A stretch of 44,395 bases of DNA from the NCBI GenBank assembly GCA_900543815.1, contig UQST01000025.1, positions 1 through 44,395 of the forward strand, written 5' to 3'. The notes under the pieces were generated by a model. It saw nothing but the letters and a program-made list of their open reading frames with translations. It made no database searches and had not been told where the DNA came from. Each line of letters begins with the position of its first letter. Positions within the stretch are counted from its first letter, which is position 1. The position numbers were made by a program, and so were the translations under genes. Origin of the DNA: an uncultured Prevotellaceae bacterium. Its GTDB lineage: Bacteria > Bacteroidota > Bacteroidia > Bacteroidales > Bacteroidaceae. Below are positions 32,007-40,052 of this stretch, in pieces.

Positions 32007-34571
32007 ATGAAAATCAGAGCAAGTTATGCTAACCAACCCTGTTGGAAGCCTGTAACGGCCAAGAGTAACATTCCTGCCAAGCTGAAGAAGCTGGAGGAGT
32101 TGGCCCACAACATGTGGTGGTCATGGAACCACAGCGCCAAGAGCCTGTTCCGCAGTCTCGACAGCAAACTCTACGACGAGTGCGACTGCAACCCAGTGCT
32201 TCTGCTCCAGCGTCTCAGCTACGAGAAGATGGAGAAGCTCTCTCATGACAAGGCTCTCATCGAGAAGATGGACGAGGTGTACAGGGAGTTCCGTGCCTAC
32301 ATGGAAGAGAAGCCCAACAAGCAGCGCGCCAGCGTGGCATACTTCTGCATGGAGTATGGACTCAACCACGTGCTGAAGATCTATTCCGGCGGATTGGGCG
32401 TGCTCGCAGGTGACTACCTCAAAGAGGCCAGTGACTCAAACGTGGATATGTGCGCAGTAGGCTTCCTCTATCGCTATGGCTACTTTACACAGTCGCTCAG
32501 CATGGACGGCCAGCAGGTGGCCAACTATGAGGCTCAGAACTTCGGTTCACTGCCCATCGAGCAGCAGATGGACGAGAATGGCCAGCCTATGGTAGTGGAT
32601 GTACCTTATATGGACTACCAGGTGCATGCTTATGTGTGGCGTGTAAACGTAGGTCGTATCAAGCTCTACCTGCTTGACACCGACAACGATATGAACTCAC
32701 AGTTTGACCGCTCCATCACCCACGCTCTCTATGGTGGCGACTGGGAGAACCGCCTCAAGCAGGAGATTCTGCTGGGTATCGGTGGTGTGCTCATGCTGAA
32801 GAAGTTGGGCATCAAGAAGGATGTTTACCACTGCAATGAGGGTCATGCAGCCCTGTGCAACGTGCAGCGTCTGGTGGATTATGTGCGCGAGGGCAAGTCA
32901 TTCACACAGGCTCTCGAGCTGGTGCGTGCATCTTCACTCTACACCGTACATACTCCCGTGCCCGCTGGTCACGACTATTTCGACGAAGGTCTCTTCGGTA
33001 AGTATATGAGCGGATACCCACAGATGTTGGGCATCTCATGGGATGAGTTCATCGGCATGGGCCGCATGAATCCCGATGACAAGGGCGAGCGCTTCTGCAT
33101 GAGCACCTTTGCCTGCAACACTTCACAGGAGGTCAACGGCGTGAGCTGGCTGCATGGCGAGGTGAGCAAGAAGATGTTTGCCGGCATCTGGAACGGCTAC
33201 TATCCCGAGGAGAGCCACGTGGGCTATGTGACCAATGGTGTTCACTTCCCCACATGGTGTGCCAACGAGTGGCGCAAGCTCTATGCTTCTAACTTCGACG
33301 AGAACTTTATCCACGACCAGAGCAATCAGTCAATCTGGGAGGCTATCTATAATGTGAGCGACGAGGAAGTGTGGGCTACCCGCATGGCCTTGAAGACAAA
33401 GCTGGTGGAGTACATCCGCAAGCAGTTCCGCGAGCGCTGGCTCAAGAACCAGGGTGACCCCTCTCGCGTGGTGTCTCTGATGGACAAGATCAACCCCAAT
33501 GCACTGCTCATCGGCTTCGGTCGCCGCTTTGCCACCTACAAGCGTGCTCACTTGCTGTTCACTGACTTGGAGCGTCTTTCCAAGATTGTGAACAATCCTG
33601 ACTACCCCGTACAGTTCCTCTACACCGGTAAAGCGCATCCTGCTGATGGTGCCGGACAGGGTCTGATCAAGAAGATATACGAGATCAGCCAGCGTCCTGA
33701 GTTCCTGGGTAAGATCATCTTCCTCGAGAACTATGACATGCAACTGGCCCGTCGTCTGGTGAGCGGCGTGGATATCTGGATGAATACTCCCACTCGTCCT
33801 CTCGAGGCATCAGGCACATCTGGCGAGAAGGCTCTGATGAACGGTGTGGTCAACCTGTCTGTACTCGATGGTTGGTGGTACGAGGGCTATCGTCCCGGAG
33901 CCGGTTGGGCACTCACCGACAAGCGCACTTACCAGTACCAGGAGCATCAGGACCAGCTCGATGCAGCCACTATCTATGGCTTGCTGGAGAACGAGATCAT
34001 GCCTCTCTACTACGCTCGCAACGCCGAGGGAATCAGCACCGGTTGGGTGAAGGTGGTGAAGAACAGCATCGCACAGATTGCTCCTCACTACACCATGAAG
34101 CGTCAGCTGGACGATTACTTCGATAAGTTCTACAACCGTCTGCGTACTCGTTTCGACGCTTTGGCAGCCGACGATTGCAAACTTGCAGGCGAGATTGCCA
34201 GCTGGAAGGAGAATGTGGCAGCTCACTGGGACCAGATTCATGTAGATAGCATCGAGAAGAGCGAGGAACTGCAGAGCGGCAACGTGGAGGCTGGTAAGAA
34301 GTACAACATCCAGATTGTGGTGGATGAGGCTGGCCTCGACGACGCTATCGGCGTTGAGTTGGTGACTCTGACCACCGACAAGGACGGCCAGGATCATGTA
34401 TATCATGTAGATCCCTTCCGTCTGGTAGAGCGCGTGGGCAACAAATATACCTTCGCAGCATCGCACAGCATCGACAATGCCGGCAGCTTCAAGGTGTGCT
34501 ACCGCATCTATCCCAAGAACGAGAACCTGCCTCACCGTCAGGACTTCTGCTACGTGAAGTGGTTTATGTAA
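32007..34571 (+). CDS. glgP: Alpha-glucan (glycogen) phosphorylase
   Basis: The 854-residue enzyme (family GT35) releases glucose-1-phosphate from glycogen. It has the short-type phosphorylase N-terminus (LEELAHNMWWSWN), the glucan- and phosphate-site segments YSGGLGVLAGDYLKEASD and IGFGRRFATYKRAHL, and the pyridoxal-phosphate motif EASGTSGEKALMNG with the cofactor lysine at Lys608. GTSGMK is more usual; here Glu precedes the lysine. It sits directly after the glycogen synthase gene with no promoter seen between them, so synthesis and breakdown enzymes share a transcript. A terminator follows 87 bp after the stop. Confidence 0.95.
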   Translation: MKIRASYANQPCWKPVTAKSNIPAKLKKLEELAHNMWWSWNHSAKSLFRSLDSKLYDECDCNPVLLLQRLSYEKMEKLSHDKALIEKMDEVYREFRAYMEEKPNKQRASVAYFCMEYGLNHVLKIYSGGLGVLAGDYLKEASDSNVDMCAVGFLYRYGYFTQSLSMDGQQVANYEAQNFGSLPIEQQMDENGQPMVVDVPYMDYQVHAYVWRVNVGRIKLYLLDTDNDMNSQFDRSITHALYGGDWENRLKQEILLGIGGVLMLKKLGIKKDVYHCNEGHAALCNVQRLVDYVREGKSFTQALELVRASSLYTVHTPVPAGHDYFDEGLFGKYMSGYPQMLGISWDEFIGMGRMNPDDKGERFCMSTFACNTSQEVNGVSWLHGEVSKKMFAGIWNGYYPEESHVGYVTNGVHFPTWCANEWRKLYASNFDENFIHDQSNQSIWEAIYNVSDEEVWATRMALKTKLVEYIRKQFRERWLKNQGDPSRVVSLMDKINPNALLIGFGRRFATYKRAHLLFTDLERLSKIVNNPDYPVQFLYTGKAHPADGAGQGLIKKIYEISQRPEFLGKIIFLENYDMQLARRLVSGVDIWMNTPTRPLEASGTSGEKALMNGVVNLSVLDGWWYEGYRPGAGWALTDKRTYQYQEHQDQLDAATIYGLLENEIMPLYYARNAEGISTGWVKVVKNSIAQIAPHYTMKRQLDDYFDKFYNRLRTRFDALAADDCKLAGEIASWKENVAAHWDQIHVDSIEKSEELQSGNVEAGKKYNIQIVVDEAGLDDAIGVELVTLTTDKDGQDHVYHVDPFRLVERVGNKYTFAASHSIDNAGSFKVCYRIYPKNENLPHRQDFCYVKWFM

Positions 34572-34657
34572 TCCTAAAAGAATACAGTTGCATAGGGGAA
34601 CTTGGCGCTTTGCCGTTGAAAGCGAAGTGCATCCCTGTTGCATGAGAATAGGAGATG

Positions 34658-34695
34658 GTCCCCTCTGCCCGTGTGGTGGAGGGGACTTCTTTTTT
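34658..34695 (+). terminator. Terminator of the glycogen synthase/phosphorylase operon
   Basis: A perfect 8-bp stem GTCCCCTC/GAGGGGAC with a 13-base loop is followed by TTCTTTTTT. It lies 87 bp after the glgP stop. Confidence 0.8.
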
Positions 34696-34711
34696 CTCTT
34701 CCCAGTCATCG

Positions 34712-34800
34712 GCAAGAAAGCCTTTCTGCTCTCAGCAAGAAGCTTTTCAGCCTTCAGCAAGGAACCGTCCTGTTTTCTGCAAGAAACTGCCCCGAAAAAG
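34712..34800 (+). repeat. Four-unit array of GCAAGAA repeats (22-23 bp period)
   Basis: GCAAG(A/G)A occurs at 34712, 34735, 34757 and 34779, spaced 23, 22 and 22 bp. The units contain short inverted arms that differ in sequence but stay complementary, for example AGAAA/TTTCT in the first and AGGA/TCCT in the third. It directly precedes the next array. Confidence 0.7.
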
Positions 34801-34881
34801 TATCCAACGATACTTTGCAATGTATCCAAGGATAAATCGCCAAGTATCCAGTATTACTTTGCCAAGTATCCTTGCTTCGTT
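34794..34881 (+). repeat. Four-unit 22-bp array with GTATCC dyads
   Basis: GTATCC occurs at 34800, 34822, 34844 and 34866, exactly 22 bp apart. The first unit contains the dyad AAGTATC-CAAC-GATACTT; later units keep GTATC/GATA-like or AAGTA/TACTT arms. The sequence is unrelated to copies A-E but the period, unit number and layout are the same. The surrounding 673-bp gap otherwise holds the glgP terminator and the PBP1A promoter. Confidence 0.82.
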
Positions 34882-35170
34882 TTCCGCCTGATTTTATTGG
34901 CTGCCTTTTCTCTTCGTAAACGGATTCGGTTGGCAGCGTTGTGAGAGCCATACTGAATCTGTTGTCACTTGCCTTGGAATTGTACTGCTTTGGTTGACAT
35001 TCCAGCCCCTTTGGGGAGGAGGAGCGTGCTGCTCTGAGTTGTCAGGATACCTGCTTTTTGGGTGTTTTTGCCTTGCCTCTGGTAGGGTGGGTCTGGTGGT
35101 CAGATCGTTGAAGCATATTCCATGTGCAATTGCACGATTGTTCCCGGAACGGCAAAAACTATCCCCTGTA

Positions 35171-35202
35171 TTTCTCTACTGAGACAAAAGTTCGTATCTT
35201 TG
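35171..35202 (+). promoter_or_regulatory. PBP1A gene promoter
   Basis: TTTC at 35171-35174, 20 bp, then TATCTTTG at 35195-35202. The start codon is 42 bp downstream. This also helps to place the gene start after the promoter rather than at the earlier ATG at 35122. Confidence 0.65.
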
Positions 35203-35244
35203 CCCAAAGGATGGCTTTACATCCTATATAATATAGGTAATAAT

Positions 35245-37575
35245 ATGCGTAAGACGTTTTTCGTTACCGTGTGGGTGCTCTTCTTCCTCGGGCTTGCCAG
35301 CCTGGGTGGAATATTCTACAGCATCTTCAACGGCTATATAGGCTACATGCCGAACATCGAACAGTTGCAGAACCCAGTGAACAAGTTTGCCTCACAAGTA
35401 TTCTCTGCCGATGGCAAGCTGCTGGGTACATGGAGCTACAGTAAGGCAAACCGCATCTTTGTGGGCTACGATGACCTCCCGCCCGCAATAGTTGAGGCGC
35501 TGGTGGCCACCGAGGATGTTCGTTTCTACGAGCACAGTGGGGTGGATTTCCGTGCCCTGTTGCGTGCCATCGTCAAGCGTGGTATCCTGCGGCGCAAGAG
35601 CGCTGGAGGCGGCAGTACCATTACGCAGCAGCTGGCCAAGCAACTCTATTCCGAGAAGGCGGAGAGCGTGCATGAACGACTCCTGCAGAAGCCTATCGAG
35701 TGGGTGATAGCCGTCAAGCTGGAGCGTTTCTATACCAAGGAAGAGATTGTGAGCATGTATCTCAACTACTTCGATTTCCTTCACAATGCGGTGGGCATCA
35801 AGACGGCTGCCAAGACTTACTTCGGTAAGGAACCCAAGGATCTGAGTGTGGTGGAGTGTGCCACTCTGGTGGGCATGTGCAAGAATCCCAGTTACTATAA
35901 TCCCGTACGCTTCCCCGAGAGGAGCACAAGCAGGCGCAACATCGTGCTCTCACAGATGGAGAAAGCCGGGTACTTGACGCAGGCCGAGGCAGAGAAGCTC
36001 AGTCAGGAGCCGCTCACGCTGAAATTCCATCGCGTAGATCACAAGGAGGGAAGTGCAGCCTATCTGCGTGAGATGCTTCGCCGCGTACTTATGGCCAAGA
36101 AGCCACAGCGCAGTGATTATGCCAGTTGGCAGGGCCAGAACTTCTATGAAGACTCTTTGGCCTGGGAGACCGACCCGCTGTATGGCTGGTGCAACAAGAA
36201 TACCAACCGCGAAGGAAAGCATTACAATGTGTATGCCGACGGACTGAAAATCTATACCACCATCGACAGCCGCATGCAGGAATATGCCGAGCAGTCGGTG
36301 GTAGGGCATGTGGCGGGCGAACTGCAGCTGGCGTTCAACCGCGAGTTGCGCAGTAACCGCAACGCTCCATATGCGTCCTCACTCTCTGCAGCCCAGGTGA
36401 AAGCCGACCTGCAGCGGGCCAAGCGACAGAGCGCAAGGTACATCCAGATGAAGGCCGCCGGCTTCTCGGACGAAGAGATAGAGAAGTCCTTCTGTACACC
36501 TACCGAGATGATCGTCTATACCGGGCATGGTGACAAGGATACGGTGATGACTCCTTTGGACAGCATCAAGTACTATAAGTCATTCCTGCGAGCCGGTTTC
36601 ATGTGCATGGACAACGAGACGGGAGCCGTGAAAGCCTACGTGGGTGGCGTTGACTACTCGTATTTCCAGTATGATATGTGCACGCAGGGCCGCCGTCAGG
36701 TAGGCTCAACCATCAAGCCGTACCTCTATGCTCTGGCCATGGAAAACGGTTGGAGCCCTTGTGACGAGGCGCCCAATGTGCAAACGACCTATCATGTGGC
36801 GGGCCGTGAATGGACCCCCCGCAACGGCAGCAAAGCACGTTATGGCGAGATGGTGACGCTTAAATGGGGTTTGGCACAGAGTAACAACTGGATTTCGGCC
36901 TGGCTGATGAACCAGTTGTCGCCCGCTGCGCTGGTTCGCCTGATACATGAGTTTGGCGTGGAGAACAGGGATATCCATCCTTCGCTCGCCCTTTGCTTGG
37001 GTCCGTGTGACATTTCTGTGGCCGAGATGGTGGGAGCCTATACCGCTTTTGCCCGCAAGGGAGTGCGTCGTTGCCCGCTTTATGTGACTCGCATAGAGGA
37101 CAGCAATGGCGAAGTAGTGGCGGAGTTCCAGCCCAGAGTACGTGAAGTGATATCCGAGCAGGCAGCGTGCAAGATGGTTACACTCATGCGAGGTGTGATA
37201 GACAGCGGCACTGGCCGACGCATGCGGTTCCGCTACAATCTCACGGCTCCTATGGCAGGAAAGACGGGAACAACGAATGACAACTCCGACGGATGGTTCG
37301 TGGGCTACACTCCCAGCCTCAGCTTCGGCGCCTGGGTGGGCGGTGAGGAGCGTGATATACACTTCTCCAGCATGGCTATCGGCCAGGGAGCAAATGCCGC
37401 TCTGCCCATTGCGGCCTATTTCCTGAAGAAGGTCTATGCCGACAGCAGCCTGGGCTACACGCAGAACGAGGACTTTGACATACCCGAAGGATTTGACCCC
37501 TGCGGGCAGGATGACGGTTCGGAAGAGGAAGTGCAGAGCGGTGAACCTGCTGTTCTCGACGAGTTGGCCAACTAA
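35245..37575 (+). CDS. Class A penicillin-binding protein (PBP1A-type)
   Basis: This 776-residue bifunctional peptidoglycan synthase has one N-terminal membrane helix (TFFVTVWVLFFLGLASLGGI), a GT51 glycosyltransferase domain with the catalytic motif ATEDVRFYEHSGVD (Glu90) and GGGSTITQQLAKQLY, and a transpeptidase domain with active-site Ser488 in GSTIKP, SNN at 546-548 and KTG at 673-675. An upstream in-frame ATG (35122) lies before the promoter, so 35245 is used. kdsB follows after 29 bp, linking peptidoglycan and lipopolysaccharide synthesis in one transcript. Confidence 0.94.
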   Translation: MRKTFFVTVWVLFFLGLASLGGIFYSIFNGYIGYMPNIEQLQNPVNKFASQVFSADGKLLGTWSYSKANRIFVGYDDLPPAIVEALVATEDVRFYEHSGVDFRALLRAIVKRGILRRKSAGGGSTITQQLAKQLYSEKAESVHERLLQKPIEWVIAVKLERFYTKEEIVSMYLNYFDFLHNAVGIKTAAKTYFGKEPKDLSVVECATLVGMCKNPSYYNPVRFPERSTSRRNIVLSQMEKAGYLTQAEAEKLSQEPLTLKFHRVDHKEGSAAYLREMLRRVLMAKKPQRSDYASWQGQNFYEDSLAWETDPLYGWCNKNTNREGKHYNVYADGLKIYTTIDSRMQEYAEQSVVGHVAGELQLAFNRELRSNRNAPYASSLSAAQVKADLQRAKRQSARYIQMKAAGFSDEEIEKSFCTPTEMIVYTGHGDKDTVMTPLDSIKYYKSFLRAGFMCMDNETGAVKAYVGGVDYSYFQYDMCTQGRRQVGSTIKPYLYALAMENGWSPCDEAPNVQTTYHVAGREWTPRNGSKARYGEMVTLKWGLAQSNNWISAWLMNQLSPAALVRLIHEFGVENRDIHPSLALCLGPCDISVAEMVGAYTAFARKGVRRCPLYVTRIEDSNGEVVAEFQPRVREVISEQAACKMVTLMRGVIDSGTGRRMRFRYNLTAPMAGKTGTTNDNSDGWFVGYTPSLSFGAWVGGEERDIHFSSMAIGQGANAALPIAAYFLKKVYADSSLGYTQNEDFDIPEGFDPCGQDDGSEEEVQSGEPAVLDELAN

Positions 37576-37604
37576 ACAACAGTAATTGAAAATACAAAGA
37601 AGCA

Positions 37605-38366
37605 ATGAAATTCTTGGCACTTATACCAGCGCGTTATGCCAGTACGCGCTTTCCCGGCAAGCCCCTTGCCGTGCTCGGTGGCAAACCGGTAGTACAGCGT
37701 GTATATGAGCAGGCTTGCCTGGCTTTTGATGAAGTGTATGTCTGCACCGACGATGAGCGCATCTTCTCGGCGGTGGAGGCTTTTGGAGGCAAGGCCGTGA
37801 TGACCGACACCACCCTGCGCAGTGGTACTGACCGCTGCTGGCAGGCCTGTGAGCGTATAGGGACAGACGCTGATGTGGTGGTGAACATACAGGGTGACGA
37901 ACCCTTCGTACAGAAGTCCCAACTCGATGGCGTGAAGGACTGTTTCCTGGATGAGAGCACTCAGATAGCCACTCTGGTGAAGCCCTTCTCTCCGCAGGAC
38001 ACTTTTGAGACTCTGGCCAACCCCAATTCGCCCAAGGTGGTGGTAGATAGCCATATGCATGCTCTCTATTTCAGCAGAAGCGTGGTGCCTTATCTTCGGG
38101 GTGTGGAACAGCAGGACTGGCTTGCTTCACACACCTTCTACAAGCACATCGGCCTGTATGCTTACCGCCGCGAAGTGCTCCGCGAAATCTCCCAATTGCC
38201 TCCTGGTGTGCTCGAGAAAGCCGAGTCGTTGGAGCAGTTGCGCTGGCTCGAGAACGGGTATATCATCAAGGTTGCCCTTACCGACGTAGAAACGGTGGGC
38301 ATTGATACGCCGTCCGACCTCGAACGTGCGGAGATGTACCTGCAAAGCAATAAAGGTGTGCGATAA
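37605..38366 (+). CDS. kdsB: CMP-Kdo synthetase (3-deoxy-manno-octulosonate cytidylyltransferase)
   Basis: The 253-residue enzyme activates Kdo with CTP for the inner core of lipopolysaccharide. The nucleotide-binding N-terminus ALIPARYASTRFPGKPLAVL, the VVNIQGDEPF metal and nucleotide site, HIGLYAYRRE and LEQLRWLENGYIIKV are all conserved family motifs. Length is typical. It lies 29 bp after the PBP1A gene and its last codons overlap the promoter of the MORN gene. Confidence 0.95.
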   Translation: MKFLALIPARYASTRFPGKPLAVLGGKPVVQRVYEQACLAFDEVYVCTDDERIFSAVEAFGGKAVMTDTTLRSGTDRCWQACERIGTDADVVVNIQGDEPFVQKSQLDGVKDCFLDESTQIATLVKPFSPQDTFETLANPNSPKVVVDSHMHALYFSRSVVPYLRGVEQQDWLASHTFYKHIGLYAYRREVLREISQLPPGVLEKAESLEQLRWLENGYIIKVALTDVETVGIDTPSDLERAEMYLQSNKGVR

Positions 38367-38367
38367 T

Positions 38368-38398
38368 TTTGTCACTCCCCGCATTTGTCGTACTTTTG
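38368..38398 (+). promoter_or_regulatory. Promoter of the MORN/yhcH/glgB unit
   Basis: TTTG (38368-38371), 19 bp, then TACTTTTG (38391-38398): the best full match to the Bacteroidota consensus in the window. The ATG of the MORN gene follows only 7 bp after the -7 element, so the transcript has almost no leader unless translation begins at the next ATG (38418). Confidence 0.75.
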
Positions 38399-38405
38399 CA
38401 TCCAA

Positions 38406-39554
38406 ATGAGCAACAGAATGATATTCAACCACAAAATTATACTTCTCCTTCTGCTTGCCCTGCCGTTATCTGCGGCTGGTCAGCAGATAAAGATCGGAAA
38501 CTACACCTTTTCTGACGGAGGCGAATATCAGGGTGAGCTTATCAAGGGCAAGCCTTATGGACATGGAACCACCACGTTTCCCAATGGTGATACACACACT
38601 GGCGAATATGTGAAAGGCAAGCGTCAGGGCCAGGGTGTCTATCTCTTCTCCGACGGGGAGAAGTATGAGGGCGAATGGTTCCAGAACCAGCAGCACGGAA
38701 GAGGCACGTTCTACTTTGCCAACAACAACCGTTATGAGGGGCTTTGGTTCAGGGATTTCCAGCAGGGCCAAGGCACTATGTACTACTTCAATGGTGATAT
38801 CTACGTGGGCAACTGGGAGCAGGATCTGCGCTCGGGCGAGGGTGTATATACCTATGCAAACGGCGCCTCGTACAAAGGCACTTGGAAGGCTGACAAGAGA
38901 GACGGCCGTGGAGTGTTTGACTGGAACAATGGCAACCGCTATGACGGCGAGTGGAAGGACAACATGATGGACGGTCAGGGTACTTATACCTATGCTTCCG
39001 GCGATACTTACAAGGGGACTTTCAAGGCCGACCAGCAGCATGGTCATGGCATCTATACATTCCATGACGGCTGCCGCTACGAGGGACAGTACCAGAACGG
39101 CAAGCGTACGGGTGAAGGTATATTCACCTTCCCCAACGGAGACCGCTACGTGGGGCACTTCGAGGATGGCGAACAGAGCGGTATGGGAACATTCACCTGG
39201 AAGGGCGGTGCCGTGTATGAAGGCCAGTGGAAGAACGACCAGCAGAATGGCCGGGGCAAATACACCTGGGCCAATGGCGATGTGTATGACGGCGAGTGGA
39301 AGGATGGCCGTATGGACGGAGCCGGTATCATGCGTCAGGCCGATGGAGTGAAGTTCAAAGGCACCTTCAAGGCTGGGCTCAAGGACGGGCCTGGCATTCT
39401 GGAAGATTCCGACGGCATCCGTTATGAAGGCACTTTCCGCGAAGGCCAGAAGGACGGTGAGTTCACGGAAAAGGACCGCAATGGCAAACTCATCAGAAAG
39501 GTCACATACGTTCATGGGCTTGTCCAGTCGGTGTCCGAAATAGCGAAGGAGTAG
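38406..39554 (+). CDS. Exported protein with 14 MORN repeats
   Basis: The 382-residue protein has a signal peptide (hydrophobic IILLLLLALPLSAAG) and then 14 contiguous 23-residue MORN units of the form YxGxWxxxxxxGxGxxxxxxGxx, from about residue 41 to 362. The DNA therefore has a 69-bp period. MORN repeats form an elongated beta-strand solenoid that contacts membranes or other proteins. The later units (12-14) drift from the consensus. It starts a run with the YhcH-family gene (30 bp downstream) and glgB, so a role near glycogen or sugar metabolism is possible but not shown; the exported location argues for an envelope role. Confidence 0.9.
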   Translation: MSNRMIFNHKIILLLLLALPLSAAGQQIKIGNYTFSDGGEYQGELIKGKPYGHGTTTFPNGDTHTGEYVKGKRQGQGVYLFSDGEKYEGEWFQNQQHGRGTFYFANNNRYEGLWFRDFQQGQGTMYYFNGDIYVGNWEQDLRSGEGVYTYANGASYKGTWKADKRDGRGVFDWNNGNRYDGEWKDNMMDGQGTYTYASGDTYKGTFKADQQHGHGIYTFHDGCRYEGQYQNGKRTGEGIFTFPNGDRYVGHFEDGEQSGMGTFTWKGGAVYEGQWKNDQQNGRGKYTWANGDVYDGEWKDGRMDGAGIMRQADGVKFKGTFKAGLKDGPGILEDSDGIRYEGTFREGQKDGEFTEKDRNGKLIRKVTYVHGLVQSVSEIAKE

Positions 39555-39584
39555 CTTCACATTACTATAAAGAAAGGGACGGAA

Positions 39585-40052
39585 ATGGTTATAGATACAC
39601 TTGACAATCTGCATAAGTACATAGGTTTGTGCCCATCGTTACAGACTGTGGTCAGCTATCTTCTGTCCCATCCCCTGGAGACTCTTGCCGATGGCAAGCA
39701 TGAGGTGGCCGGCACAGAGGTGTGGGTCAATGTACAGACATGCCTGCCGCGTACACGTGAGCAGGCTCCCCTGGAGGTCCATCGCGATATGATGGATATC
39801 CAGATTCCCATTGGTGGTCCTGAGGAACACGGATTTGCCCCTCTGACAGAGGAGCAGGTGCTGTCTGCAGCCTACGACCAGGAGGCGGATATATCCTTTC
39901 TCTCCAATTCTCCACAAGCATATTTTAATGTATGTCCAGGGCAGTTCGTTCTGTATCTGCCCGGTGAGGGACATGCACCAGCGATAACAGATAATCTGCT
40001 CAAGAAGGCAGTATTCAAAGTCAAATATCAAATACCCAATAACCATGCCTAG
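39585..40052 (+). CDS. YhcH/YjgK/YiaL-family protein
   Basis: The 155-residue protein belongs to the YhcH/YjgK/YiaL (EbgC-like) cupin-fold family, seen with sialic-acid and sugar catabolism genes; some members act as anomerases or modulate a beta-galactosidase. Typical motifs are LADGKHEVAGTEVWVNVQ, LEVHRDMMDIQIPIGG (metal-ligand His and Asp), and FVLYLPGEGHAP, with a final basic strand KKAVFKVKY. Its last eight bases overlap the start of glgB, which suggests coupled translation. The link to glycogen branching is unusual for this family. Confidence 0.9.
   Translation: MVIDTLDNLHKYIGLCPSLQTVVSYLLSHPLETLADGKHEVAGTEVWVNVQTCLPRTREQAPLEVHRDMMDIQIPIGGPEEHGFAPLTEEQVLSAAYDQEADISFLSNSPQAYFNVCPGQFVLYLPGEGHAPAITDNLLKKAVFKVKYQIPNNHA

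Noticed and set aside
38466..39614. 382-codon frame antisense to the MORN gene
   Set aside because: Its apparent internal repeats come from the 69-bp period of the MORN coding sequence on the other strand.
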